From: Dokdonella fugitiva
GTDB taxonomy: Bacteria; Pseudomonadota; Gammaproteobacteria; Xanthomonadales; Rhodanobacteraceae
Direction of reading: 5' to 3'
Assembly: GCF_014138265.1 (NCBI RefSeq)
Contig: NZ_JACGXL010000001.1
Location: forward strand, 372,001-436,000
DNA length: 64,000 nucleotides
A program made the translations under genes and the position numbers. This document shows positions 9,042 to 16,497 of this stretch, piece by piece. Position 1 is the first letter of the stretch. Each line of letters starts with the position of its first letter. The notes under the pieces are model-generated. The model searched no databases, had not been told where the DNA came from, and saw only the letters and a list, made by a program, of their open reading frames with translations.

Positions 9042-9443
9042 TCAGGTGCAGTCGAGCGTGAACGTCACGATCGCGCCGCCGGACGAGCCGGAGCCGGCCA
9101 CGCCCTGCACGAGGCAGCTGGTGAGCGCGATGGACGAGCCGTCGTTCATGGCGAACATGGCGTTGACCTGCGCGCCGCCGGTGCCCGCCTGGCTCGTAAT
9201 CGGGCCGGTCGTCGTGCACTTCGACCCCGAGAAGTTGCCCATCTGGTGGAAGTCGAACGTCTCGGACCACGTCTCGCACGTGACCGTTTCGACCCGCAGG
9301 TACTCGAGCACGGTGAACTCGATGATGCGCGCCGCCGGCGGCGACTTCTCGAAGCCGGAAGCGAAGATCGTGTCGCACGAGCCCGCCGCGGCGAACGTGC
9401 CGAACAGGAGCGACAGCATGAAGGGAAGGCGACTCTTGTTCAT
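9042..9443 (-). CDS. Exported prophage protein with IFASGFE motif
   Basis: The ATG at 9443 is chosen over a TTG 15 bp upstream because GAGG lies 8 nt before it. The 133 residues begin with a signal peptide (NKSRLPFMLSLLFGTFAAAG), followed directly by CDTIFASGFE. The 'IFASGFE' motif recurs in secreted proteins of Rhodanobacteraceae, which supports the host assignment. The mature part has three further cysteines and is Gly/Ser/Thr-rich, consistent with a small beta-structured periplasmic or surface protein. Its presence in a phage early-strand cluster marks it as a probable host-derived moron. Function unknown. Confidence 0.6.
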   Translation of the reverse strand: MNKSRLPFMLSLLFGTFAAAGSCDTIFASGFEKSPPAARIIEFTVLEYLRVETVTCETWSETFDFHQMGNFSGSKCTTTGPITSQAGTGGAQVNAMFAMNDGSSIALTSCLVQGVAGSGSSGGAIVTFTLDCT

Positions 9444-9479
9444 TCGATGATTCCTCAATTGGGAAAATGGAAAATCGAT

Positions 9480-9527
9480 GAGTTCGAGTTCGTGCTCTGG
9501 GTTCGTGTTCGAGTTGGAGTTCGTGTT
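9480..9527. repeat. Degenerate hexanucleotide tandem repeat
   Basis: About eight units of a 6-nt motif (GAGTTC, GTGTTC, GGGTTC and variants on the plus strand; GAACWC on the minus strand) lie exactly between the stop of the 9528 gene and the leader of the 9042 gene. One unit is 7 nt long. Confidence 0.7.
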
Positions 9528-10004
9528 CTACTTCGGCTTCGCGATCAAGCGCGAATGCTCGATCGCTCGCAATGCGTCGACGCGCTGCGCGATGCGCACC
9601 TGTGCGTCGGTGTTCTCTTTCTGCTGCGCCGGCGTGAGTCGGTCATACGCGACGTTGGAAATTCGATCGCGGTGCGCGCGCAGCGACCGCGTGAGTTCCT
9701 TGCGCAGTGTCCGCTCGGCAGCGCCGGTCTGCTCGGACGGAAGCAGGATGCGAATGCCGACGCCATTCTCGGTTTCGAGCATCATCGCGTGCTGTTTCAG
9801 CATGTGCTCGACGAGCGAAGCGCGCTCTTGCAGAACGGACAGCCGCCACGACTCCATTGCGTCGGCGCGATCGCTCAATTCCGGCTTGGGCATGCCGAGC
9901 ATCGCAAAAAGTTCGCCGTACGGGATGAGATCGCCGTACGTGTACGTGCCGCTAAGGATTGCGTCCTCGACGTTTCGCCATGCGGGAAGGCGCTGGATGC
10001 TCAT
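9528..10004 (-). CDS. Hypothetical phage protein, helical
   Basis: The ATG at 10004 overlaps the preceding stop in an ATGA junction, so this gene is coupled to the one before it; 158 residues result. The sequence is highly charged and helical, especially residues 55-150 (many Glu, Arg, Ala and Leu in heptad-like order), and could form a coiled coil. No transmembrane segment, cysteine or catalytic motif is visible. Coupling to the 10001-10585 gene suggests a shared role or complex. Family not recognised. Confidence 0.55.
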   Translation of the reverse strand: MSIQRLPAWRNVEDAILSGTYTYGDLIPYGELFAMLGMPKPELSDRADAMESWRLSVLQERASLVEHMLKQHAMMLETENGVGIRILLPSEQTGAAERTLRKELTRSLRAHRDRISNVAYDRLTPAQQKENTDAQVRIAQRVDALRAIEHSRLIAKPK

Positions 10005-10585
10005 TGGCGCGTCTCGACGATGTCGAAGCGACCGAAGCGCGGCCGGTAGTCGCCGATCCCGCAGAAGCGACCAGCGTCGGCGATGAATCCGATCAGCGTG
10101 TCGGCATCCTTGATGACAGCGGTGTCGAAGCTCACCGTGAATGTGGCTGCCCACTGCAGGAAGATCGGTCGGCAACGGATCACGCGCGATGCCTGGTTGC
10201 GAACGCCACGCGCATCGATGAAGCGGGAATCGCCGCCGTTGTAGAGCGCCTTGATGTCGCGCGGACCGTCGTAGTCCAGGCGCACGCGATCCTCGAGCAC
10301 GGACACGCCGCGCTTCACGTCGCGCCCGCCCTTCGAGAGCTTGGCGCCTTCGACAATGGCAGCCTCGATGTTCTCGGCGGGGAGGTAGGGGCCGAGCTCG
10401 TCGTCGTGGTAGAGCGCGCCGAGCCAGTCGATACGCTGGATTTCGACTTCGTCGGCATCGGTCTTTTTCTTGATTGACGTGTAGCGCGAACGCTCTTTCG
10501 TGAGCGGGTCCATCTTGTTCAAGAGCCGCAGCGAATGCATCAGCATCGGTCGCGTTCCCTTGATCATTACGGTCATCGTTGCCAT
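10001..10585 (-). CDS. Hypothetical phage early protein, possibly RAMP-like fold
   Basis: The ATG at 10585 follows AGGAG by 9 nt, a strong start. The 194 residues begin with a beta strand (TVMIKGTRPMLMHS), have a Lys-rich charged segment at 28-45, then GPYLPAENIEAAIVEGAKL at 66-84. A strand followed by 'PYLPxxxIxxAIxxxA' is the shape of the glycine-loop region of Cas7/RAMP-type RNA-binding folds ('P-G-S-S-hydrophobic-x-G'), but the glycines are missing here, so the resemblance is weak and the fold is only a guess. The sequence has no other recognisable motif. It heads a coupled gene pair downstream of a pentamer repeat array. Confidence 0.5.
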   Translation of the reverse strand: MATMTVMIKGTRPMLMHSLRLLNKMDPLTKERSRYTSIKKKTDADEVEIQRIDWLGALYHDDELGPYLPAENIEAAIVEGAKLSKGGRDVKRGVSVLEDRVRLDYDGPRDIKALYNGGDSRFIDARGVRNQASRVIRCRPIFLQWAATFTVSFDTAVIKDADTLIGFIADAGRFCGIGDYRPRFGRFDIVETRQ

Positions 10586-10616
10586 TGGAATTTCTCCTGT
10601 TTGAAGTGCCGTTGTC

Positions 10617-10682
10617 GGCCCATGCCTTGCCTCGCCATGCCTTGCCGGGCCGCGCCTAGCCCCGCCTCGCCTAGCCTCGCTG
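10617..10682. repeat. Pentanucleotide tandem array, copy A
   Basis: About 13 units of a 5-nt repeat of form NGCCN (TGCCT, CGCCA, TGCCG, AGCCC and so on; GGCNN on the other strand) in strict register. A 5-nt period cannot be coding. It lies in the leader of the 10585 gene. Confidence 0.8.
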
Positions 10683-10735
10683 GCGCTCTCGCACCCCACA
10701 ACGCGCCGTCACCGATGCGCTGTAGGCTGTTTTCA

Positions 10736-10793
10736 GCCCATGCCGTGCCTCGCCTGGCCATGCCATGCCCGGCCTTGCCACGCCCTGCCGCAA
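10736..10793. repeat. Pentanucleotide tandem array, copy B
   Basis: About 11 further NGCCN units in strict 5-nt register, separated from copy A by 53 bp that contains a GGCTG-AAAA-CAGCC hairpin. It begins right after the stop of the minus-strand gene at 10802 (read in transcription order). Confidence 0.8.
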
Positions 10794-10801
10794 AATCGAA
10801 A

Positions 10802-11218
10802 TCAGCCGCAAGCGACTCGATCGAACTCGATCATCGCCGCGTTGAAGTGGTCCGCGTCGCCGTCATCGAACGCCCACGCGCCGACGATGTCCGCGCCGTT
10901 GCCGGGGACGATGAAGATGCCGTGCGGGTTGCCGTGCTCGGCCTGCACCATGAGCGTGGATTGCTCGGCGGCCAAGAGCAGATCGATCGCGCGCGCGTTC
11001 GTCGTGAAGGGGACGACGTCGACGCCGTTGAAGATCGACAGCGGCGCGAAGCCGCGCGCGCTCAGATGTGCGAGCAGCGCGGTGAGTGCGATGTGCTCGA
11101 TGTCGACAGGCGTCGGTGCGTTGTTCGGTTTGACGATCGTGAGCTTCGCGCGCACCGTGCGCGGCCGCTGCTTCGTCGCCGGTTGCTTGCTGTCGAGTTC
11201 GCGAACTACCGCATGCAT
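10802..11218 (-). CDS. Hypothetical phage protein, first gene of the minus-strand module
   Basis: The ATG at 11218 has GGAG nine nt upstream. The 138 residues begin with a basic region (KQPATKQRPRTVRAKLTIVK), then a mixed alpha/beta domain of about 110 residues with FNGVDVVPFTTNARAIDLLLAAEQ and an acidic WAFDDGDADHF loop. Basic start and position closest to the operator-flanked promoter would suit an early regulatory or DNA-associated protein, but no helix-turn-helix is convincing. Family not recognised. Confidence 0.55.
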   Translation of the reverse strand: MHAVVRELDSKQPATKQRPRTVRAKLTIVKPNNAPTPVDIEHIALTALLAHLSARGFAPLSIFNGVDVVPFTTNARAIDLLLAAEQSTLMVQAEHGNPHGIFIVPGNGADIVGAWAFDDGDADHFNAAMIEFDRVACG

Positions 11219-11258
11219 GACTTGCTCTCCGTGCACCGCCTATCGGTGCGTGGAAAGC

Positions 11259-11305
11259 AATCTACTGTGCAAGGTAGATGTATGTCAACTACTCATGATA
11301 GGTAG
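11259..11305 (-). promoter_or_regulatory. Promoter with two dyad operators for the prophage minus-strand genes
   Basis: On the minus strand TTGACA (11283-11288) and TAGATT (11259-11264) are separated by 18 bp, a good sigma-70 promoter 41 bp before the 11218 start. Two matching dyads of form CTACT-N6/7-GGTAG lie at 11262-11277 (over the -10 side) and 11289-11305 (just upstream of -35). This is the arrangement expected for a repressor that shuts the early promoter of a lysogen. The repressor gene is not visible here. Confidence 0.6.
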
Positions 11306-11398
11306 TCAAGCGTACAGTGCGTCGCGGGTACAGGGCGGGGTAGGCGGCATCTATTCGGGCTCTTTCGCCTGCGAAATCAACAGGTTGCGCCTAGGTAA

Positions 11399-11488
11399 TG
11401 GCGGAGAGAGTGGGATTCGAACCCACGGTGGTATCGCTACCACGCCGGTTTTCAAGACCGGTGCCTTAAACCGCTCGGCCATCTCTCC
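11399..11488 (-). tRNA. tRNA-Ser (anticodon UGA), CCA encoded
   Basis: Read on the minus strand the acceptor stem GGAGAGA pairs with TCTCTCC, the D arm contains GGCCGAGCGGTTTAAGGC, the anticodon loop is CTTGAAA (anticodon TGA), a long variable arm (GTGGTA...TACCAC) follows as required for class II tRNA-Ser, and the T loop reads GGTTCGAATCC. The discriminator G is followed by an encoded CCA at 11399-11401. The prophage genes begin just past its 3' end, so this tRNA is the likely attachment site. Confidence 0.97.
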
Positions 11489-12090
11489 GCTGTTCGAAAC
11501 GTCGTTCGCTTCGTTGCTGCCGGCGACGCCGGTTTTACTCGGGACATCCTGTCCCGCGCCCTGCGGGCCAGCGGCTGCGCCGCTGTTGGCTCCGGCATCC
11601 TGCCTTCGCGCTCAAGACCGGTGCCTTAAACCGCTCGGCCATCTCTCCGCTGTTCGAAACGTCGTTCGCTTCGTTGCTGCCGGCGACGCCGGTTTTACTC
11701 GGGACATCCTGTCCCTCGCCCTGCGGGCCAGCGGCTGAGCCGCTGTTGGCTACGGCATCCTGCCTTCGCGCTCAAGACCGGTGCCTTAAACCGCTCGGCC
11801 ATCTCTCCGCTGCTCGAAACGTCGTTCGCTTCGTTGCTGCCGGCGACGCCGGTTTTACTCGGGACATCCTGTCCCTCGCCCTGCGGGCCAGCGGCTGAGC
11901 CGCTGTTGGCTCCGGCATCCTGCCTTCGCGCTCAAGACCGGTGCCTTAAACCGCTCGGCCATCTCTCCGCTGTTCGAAACGTCGTTCGCTTCGTTGCTGC
12001 CGGCGACGCCGGTTTTACTCGGGACATCCTGTCCCTCGCCCTGCGGGCCAGGCGCTGCGCCGCTGTTGGCTCGGCACCCTGCCGGCCTTC
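11451..12090 (-). repeat. Four-unit 160-bp tandem repeat containing tRNA-Ser 5' halves
   Basis: A 160-bp unit is repeated with exact 160-bp period (landmark positions 11452, 11612, 11772, 11932). Each unit holds the tRNA-Ser 5' half from its first base through the anticodon TGA (copies at 11612-11648, 11772-11808, 11932-11968), plus about 120 bp with several hairpins (GGGACA/TGTCCC, CCGGCG/CGCCGG, CAGCGGC/GCCGCTG). Units differ by a few substitutions; the outermost spacer is the most diverged. Only the first unit continues into an intact tRNA. Read on the minus strand, the half-tRNAs precede the complete tRNA. Confidence 0.95.
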
Positions 12091-12171
12091 GTTCCCGGAT
12101 GTAATCGTTTCCCTATCGCAACGCTGCAGGTATCGCAAATCTACTACAGCGCGCGTCGTGAAATTCGGCGC

Positions 12172-12177
12172 ATTATA
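12172..12177 (-). promoter_or_regulatory. Probable tRNA-Ser promoter (-10 box)
   Basis: The minus strand has a perfect TATAAT followed by the GC-rich discriminator GCGCC, typical of stable-RNA promoters. The -35 region (CGAGAT, 17 bp upstream) is poor. It lies outside the tandem repeat, about 680 bp before the intact tRNA, and no comparable -10 box was seen inside the repeat units, so the half-tRNA copies should be part of the precursor transcript. Confidence 0.5.
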
Positions 12178-12241
12178 TGCGGACGCGATGGCTCATCTCG
12201 GGTATCGTCGGAGCACGTCAGGGAGAGGCGATGGGGGTTGC

Positions 12242-12895
12242 ATGATCCGAGTGGTTCTGGTCGACGATCACGAGCTGGTGCGTACAGGCTTCCGCATGAT
12301 CCTCGCGCAGCAGGCAGGCATCGAGGTGATCGGTGAGGCGGCCGACGGCGAGCACGGGCTCGCGTTGATTCGCAGCGAAATGCCGGACGTCGCGCTCGTC
12401 GACGTCCACATGCCGCGCCTGAGTGGCATCGAACTCACCGATCGCGTGCGCAAGCACAAGCTGTCGACGCGCATCGTCATCCTCAGCGTCGTGAGCGAAG
12501 CGCCGTTCCCGCGTCGCCTCATCGAGGCGGGCGCGAGCGGTTACCTGACCAAGGGTTGCGCCGCGGACGAGCTCGTGCGCGCAGTGCGCCAGGTCGCCGA
12601 CGGTCGTCGTTATCTGTCGCCGGACATCGCCGAGGTGCTCGCGCTCGGTGCGCTCGACGGCGGGGAATCGCCGTTCGAGGTGCTGTCGGCGCGCGAACTC
12701 GATGTCGCGATGATGCTCGCGCGCGGACAGGACATGCAGCTCATCGCCGACAAGCTGAAGCTCAGTGCGAAGACGGTAGCGACCTACAAGTACCGCCTGT
12801 TCGACAAGCTCGGCGTCGACAATCCGGTCGCGCTCGCGCATCTCGCACACACTCACGGCCTGCTCGACGACCGCACGCGCGCGCTCAGCGACTGA
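12242..12895 (+). CDS. gacA: GacA/UvrY-type response regulator
   Basis: This 217-residue protein has a receiver domain (residues 1-120: acidic pair D8/D9, phosphorylation site D54 in LVDVHMP, K at about 104) and a LuxR-type helix-turn-helix (about 147-205). The AADGEHGL and MPRLSGIE segments and overall length match GacA/UvrY, the response regulator that with GacS/BarA activates small RNAs controlling CsrA/RsmA. The start at 12242 gives the standard MIRVVLVDDHELVR N-terminus. The cognate kinase is not adjacent, as is usual. Another NarL/FixJ family member is possible, but the start-to-end similarity pattern favours GacA. Confidence 0.8.
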   Translation: MIRVVLVDDHELVRTGFRMILAQQAGIEVIGEAADGEHGLALIRSEMPDVALVDVHMPRLSGIELTDRVRKHKLSTRIVILSVVSEAPFPRRLIEAGASGYLTKGCAADELVRAVRQVADGRRYLSPDIAEVLALGALDGGESPFEVLSARELDVAMMLARGQDMQLIADKLKLSAKTVATYKYRLFDKLGVDNPVALAHLAHTHGLLDDRTRALSD

Positions 12896-12955
12896 GGCTT
12901 CGCGCGCGCCACGTCGCACGCCCCGTTCGTTCTTCGATCGCTGAATTCCAAGCCG

Positions 12956-12984
12956 CGCGGCACGGGCATGGTGCCCGTGCCGCG
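12956..12984. terminator. Hairpin between convergent gacA and rne
   Basis: A 13-bp near-perfect stem (GGCACGGGCA / TGCCCGTGCC core, 3-nt loop) lies between the two convergent stop codons. It has no T-tract on either side, so it may act as an RNA end-stabiliser or a weak bidirectional terminator. Confidence 0.5.
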
Positions 12985-12991
12985 AACGGAC

Positions 12992-15900
12992 TCAGTCGGT
13001 CTTCGCGTCGTCGTTCGTGCGAGCCGGTTCGGTGCGTACGGGCTCGTCGGCCTGCGACGACGGCTTGCGCTCGTCGGCGGCCGGCGTCGACAAGGGCAGG
13101 TCGAGCGTCTGTCCGCGATCCGTCGACGCCGGCGCGGGACTGCTCGACGGAGCAACGCTCGCCGGAATCTCACGCGGCGGCGGCGCCGTCGAAGGAGCGC
13201 TCATCGTCGGAGCCGCCGTTGCTGACGGTCCCGCTGCCGGCGTGGATGCCGGCACCGGCGCAGGCTTCGGCGGCTCCGTCGGAGCGCGCAGGTCGACTGG
13301 CGTCGGACGCGGCATCGGCGGCGTCGCGGCTTCGACCGGCGCGAGCGTGTGCGTCGTGCCGAGCGCAGCGGCGACTTCGCGTTGCAGCGAACGTTCGTGC
13401 AGGCCGTGCGGCCCCGCCGGCACCACGGGCTTCGGCGCCACAGGTGTCGGCAGCGGCTGCGTCGCCGCAGCGGGCACGGGCGCAGCCGGCGCATCGGCGC
13501 GCGGTGCAGGTGCCGGTGTCGACGGGGCGGGCGTCGCGACCGGCGTTACCGCCGGTGTCACCGGTGCGGGTTCAACGGCCTGGGGCTTCGGCGAGCGGTC
13601 CTCGACCGGCGTCGGAGCGGGCGTGTGCGGTTGTACCGTCACGGCGGGCGACGTGTTCGGCATGGCCGAAGACGCTTCGGGCTTCGCGGCAACCGGTGCA
13701 GCGACGGGTGGCGTCGCCTTGCGCTGCTCGTCGCCACCGTCCTCGTCGTCGAAATCATGGTCGAGTTCCGCGTCCGCGTGCATCGCCGATCCGGTGTCGG
13801 TCGCGCCTTCCTTGCGACGGCGACGGCCACCGCGACGACCGCGGCGACGCGAGCGCATTTCGTCGCGCGACGCCTCGCCTTCGGCCTTCGGAGCATCGGC
13901 CGGCGCGCCGGGGGTGACGACGCGCTCGATGTTCTCGGCGGGCGCGGGGCCACCGATCAGCGGGGGTTGGATCGAGGGGTCGGCGGGTTTCGGCGTGGGC
14001 TGCTGCGGAGCGGGGCGCGCTTCATTCGCCGGCTTCACTTCGTTCGGCGCGCGCTGTTCGCGCTGCTGCGGACGTCCATCGCCGCCCGCGACCGGCTGCT
14101 CGCCGCTGCGGTTGCCGGGGCGTTCGTCGCGGCGATTGCCGCGCTGCTGTTGTTGTTGCTGCTTCTGGTTCGAGCTCTGACCGCGCTGCTCGTTGCCCGG
14201 CCGGCCGTCGCGACGGCCGTCACGTTGCTGCTGGCCCTGCTGCTGCTGCGCGCCACCCTGGCGCGGCTGTTGCTGCTGCGGCCGGTTGCCTTGCTGCGGC
14301 TGTGCAGCGGGACGCTGCTGCGCACGCGCGGACTGAGGACGCGCGCCGTTCTGCGCCGGGCGTGGCGTGCTCGTCGCCGGCGCCGCCGGCTCGCTGCCGC
14401 CACGGAACCAGCCGATGAAGCGTGCGATGAGGCCACCGCTCGGCATCGCCGGCGCTGGAGCCGGCGCGGGCACGGCGACGGGTGCAGCGGCGACCGGTGC
14501 GGCCGGTTCGGGGCGCTCCGGGGCCGGGGTCGCGCGTACGACGCCCGCGACGGCCGGCTGTTCCGGCTCTTCGCTCGGGCGAAGCATCTGGGGCAGCGGC
14601 GTCGTCGCGACCGGCGTGGTGCGCTGGTAGCTCGGCTTGATGTCCTCGCCGATGTCGGCGGCACGCAGGCGCTGGATCTCCAGGTGCGGCGTCTCGAGCT
14701 TTTCGTCGGCGACGACGATGACGTTGACGTCGTGGCGCGCCTCGATCTCGGTGAGCTGGCGGCGCTTTTCGTTGAGCAGGAAGTTCGCCACGCTCGGCGG
14801 CGCCTGCACGAGCACCTGGCCCGTGCTGTCCTTCATCGCATGCTCCTCGACCAGGCGCAGCGCGGACAGCGACAGCGATTCGACGCCGCGGATGCGACCG
14901 TGGCCTTCGCAGCGCGGACAGACGATCTGCGTCGCCTCGCCGAGGCTCGGACGCAGGCGCTGGCGCGACATCTCGAGCAGGCCGAAGCGCGAGATGCGGC
15001 CGACCTGCACGCGCGCGCGGTCGAGCTTGAGCGCGTCCTTGAGCTTCTCCTCGACGTCGCGCTGGTGGCGCGGCGAATCCATGTCGATGAAGTCGATGAC
15101 GATGAGGCCACCGGCGTCGCGGATGCGCAGCTGGCGCGCGATCTCGACCGCGGCCTCGCAGTTCGTGTTGAACGCGGTCTCCTCGATGTCGCCGCCCTTG
15201 GTCGCCTTCGCCGAGTTGATGTCGATCGCGGTGAGCGCTTCGGTCTGGTCGATCACGATCGAGCCGCCGGAAGGCAGACGCACGCTGCGCTCGAACGCGT
15301 TCTCGATCTGCGTCTCGATCTGGAAGCGCGAGAACAGCGGCGTGGTGTCCTGGTACAGCTTGAGCTTGCGCAGGTTGTTCGGCATCACCTGCTGCACGAA
15401 CTCGCGCGCGTCGGCGTAGAGTTCCTCGTTGTCGATGAGGATCTCGCCGATGTCGTTGCGCAGGTAGTCGCGCAGCGCGCGGATGATGAGCTTGGATTCC
15501 TGGTAGATCAGGAACGGCGCCGCGCGCGACTGGGCGGCATCGGAGATCGCCTTCCACAGCTGCAGCAGGTAGTCGAGGTCCCACTGCAGTTCTTCGGCGT
15601 CGCGGCCGAGGCCCGCGGTGCGCACGATCAGGCCCATCTCGTCCGGGACCTGCAGGCTGTCGAGGGCCTCCTTGATGTTCTGCCGGTCCTCGCCCTCGAT
15701 CCGGCGGGACACGCCGCCGGCCTTCGGGTTGTTCGGCATCAGCACCATGTAGCGGCCGGCGAGGCTGATGAACGTGGTCAGCGCCGCGCCCTTGTTGCCG
15801 CGCTCTTCCTTCTCGACCTGGACGACGATCTCCTGGCCTTCCTTGAGGAGTTCGCGGATGCCCGCCTTGTTCGGGTTGAGGCCCGGCGTGAAGTACAGGC

Positions 15901-16123
15901 TGGAGATTTCCTTGAGCGGCAGGAAACCGTGGCGGTCCGCGCCGTAGTCGACGAAGCAGGCTTCGAGGGACGGTTCGACGCGGGTGATGCGCGCCTTGTA
16001 GATGTTGGCCTTCTTCTGTTCCTTGGACGGGATCTCGATGTCGAGGTCGTAAAGGTTCTGGCCGTCCACGATCGCCACGCGCAACTCTTCCCGCTGAGTC
16101 GCGTTGATCAACATGCGTTTCAT
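12992..16123 (-). CDS. rne: Ribonuclease E
   Basis: RNase E initiates mRNA decay and processes rRNA, tRNA and small-RNA precursors at the inner membrane. The ATG at 16123 (AAGGA upstream) gives the canonical [10 protein letters not shown] start and 1043 residues. The catalytic half contains the S1 domain (about 38-120), the 5' sensor region, DNase I-like domain with AIDINS and VIDFID (metal-binding aspartates equivalent to E. coli D303 and D346), and the zinc-link CPRC near 405. The C-terminal half (from about 520) is low-complexity, Pro/Ala/Gln/Arg-rich, as expected for the degradosome scaffold, with an Arg-rich [13 protein letters not shown] block near 810. It is divergent from rluC with a long leader. 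Confidence 0.97.
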   Translation of the reverse strand: MKRMLINATQREELRVAIVDGQNLYDLDIEIPSKEQKKANIYKARITRVEPSLEACFVDYGADRHGFLPLKEISSLYFTPGLNPNKAGIRELLKEGQEIVVQVEKEERGNKGAALTTFISLAGRYMVLMPNNPKAGGVSRRIEGEDRQNIKEALDSLQVPDEMGLIVRTAGLGRDAEELQWDLDYLLQLWKAISDAAQSRAAPFLIYQESKLIIRALRDYLRNDIGEILIDNEELYADAREFVQQVMPNNLRKLKLYQDTTPLFSRFQIETQIENAFERSVRLPSGGSIVIDQTEALTAIDINSAKATKGGDIEETAFNTNCEAAVEIARQLRIRDAGGLIVIDFIDMDSPRHQRDVEEKLKDALKLDRARVQVGRISRFGLLEMSRQRLRPSLGEATQIVCPRCEGHGRIRGVESLSLSALRLVEEHAMKDSTGQVLVQAPPSVANFLLNEKRRQLTEIEARHDVNVIVVADEKLETPHLEIQRLRAADIGEDIKPSYQRTTPVATTPLPQMLRPSEEPEQPAVAGVVRATPAPERPEPAAPVAAAPVAVPAPAPAPAMPSGGLIARFIGWFRGGSEPAAPATSTPRPAQNGARPQSARAQQRPAAQPQQGNRPQQQQPRQGGAQQQQGQQQRDGRRDGRPGNEQRGQSSNQKQQQQQQRGNRRDERPGNRSGEQPVAGGDGRPQQREQRAPNEVKPANEARPAPQQPTPKPADPSIQPPLIGGPAPAENIERVVTPGAPADAPKAEGEASRDEMRSRRRGRRGGRRRRKEGATDTGSAMHADAELDHDFDDEDGGDEQRKATPPVAAPVAAKPEASSAMPNTSPAVTVQPHTPAPTPVEDRSPKPQAVEPAPVTPAVTPVATPAPSTPAPAPRADAPAAPVPAAATQPLPTPVAPKPVVPAGPHGLHERSLQREVAAALGTTHTLAPVEAATPPMPRPTPVDLRAPTEPPKPAPVPASTPAAGPSATAAPTMSAPSTAPPPREIPASVAPSSSPAPASTDRGQTLDLPLSTPAADERKPSSQADEPVRTEPARTNDDAKTD

Positions 16124-16497
16124 TGTCGTATTTCCTTCTCGGCGCTCGACTGCCGTCGGCGCTGCGCGATGTCGCGCTGCGCGATGCCCGCGTTTCACGG
16201 GCCGACGGCGGCAGGTGCGCCTCGTGTTTCCAACCAGCGCTTCCGCGCGCCGGCATCATTAGGGTTGCTGCGCATCCGCGAATCCCCGCCCTCGTTGCGA
16301 CGGCGAGCAATCCGCGACCCGAGCCATTACGATGGCCTCCCGCTCCTGCGCAGCGCTCCGATGGAGTGATCGAATGCGCAGGGCGCGAAAGGACGCGATG
16401 GACGGGGGCGTCATAGCTGTCCCGGACTCCCGCGGATGGGGCCCGGCACGGCGCGACACGCCGGTTCAGCATAGCAGTTTCCGGAAGATTTTTTCAA
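16124..16497 (-). promoter_or_regulatory. rne promoter and long 5' leader
   Basis: On the minus strand TTGAAA (16492-16497) and TATGCT (16468-16473) are 18 bp apart, predicting a start near 16461 and a leader of about 340 nt before the rne ATG. E. coli rne has a similarly long leader used for feedback control by RNase E. The -35 box overlaps the rluC ATG (16497). No other gene is seen in this 373-bp stretch; the rluC promoter must lie within it on the other strand. Confidence 0.55.

Noticed and set aside
1-11399. Phage lysis cassette, terminase or integrase
   Set aside because: No endolysin, holin-like pair, terminase or recombinase motif was found in any frame of this stretch.
11451-12090. 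CRISPR array
   Set aside because: Repeats are 160 bp with no variable spacers; the unit is tRNA-derived.
11451-12138. Frames through the tRNA repeats (such as the 'serine tRNA' shadow peptides)
   Set aside because: They read through tRNA sequence and spacers; the same artefact peptides recur wherever tRNA-Ser is translated.
13349-16369. Long open frame antisense to rne
   Set aside because: It is a GC3 shadow: Arg-rich, no domain, and rne on the other strand is certain.
16332-16496. Upstream extension of rluC
   Set aside because: The extra codons lack family similarity and cross the rne promoter region; the ATG at 16497 gives the expected length.
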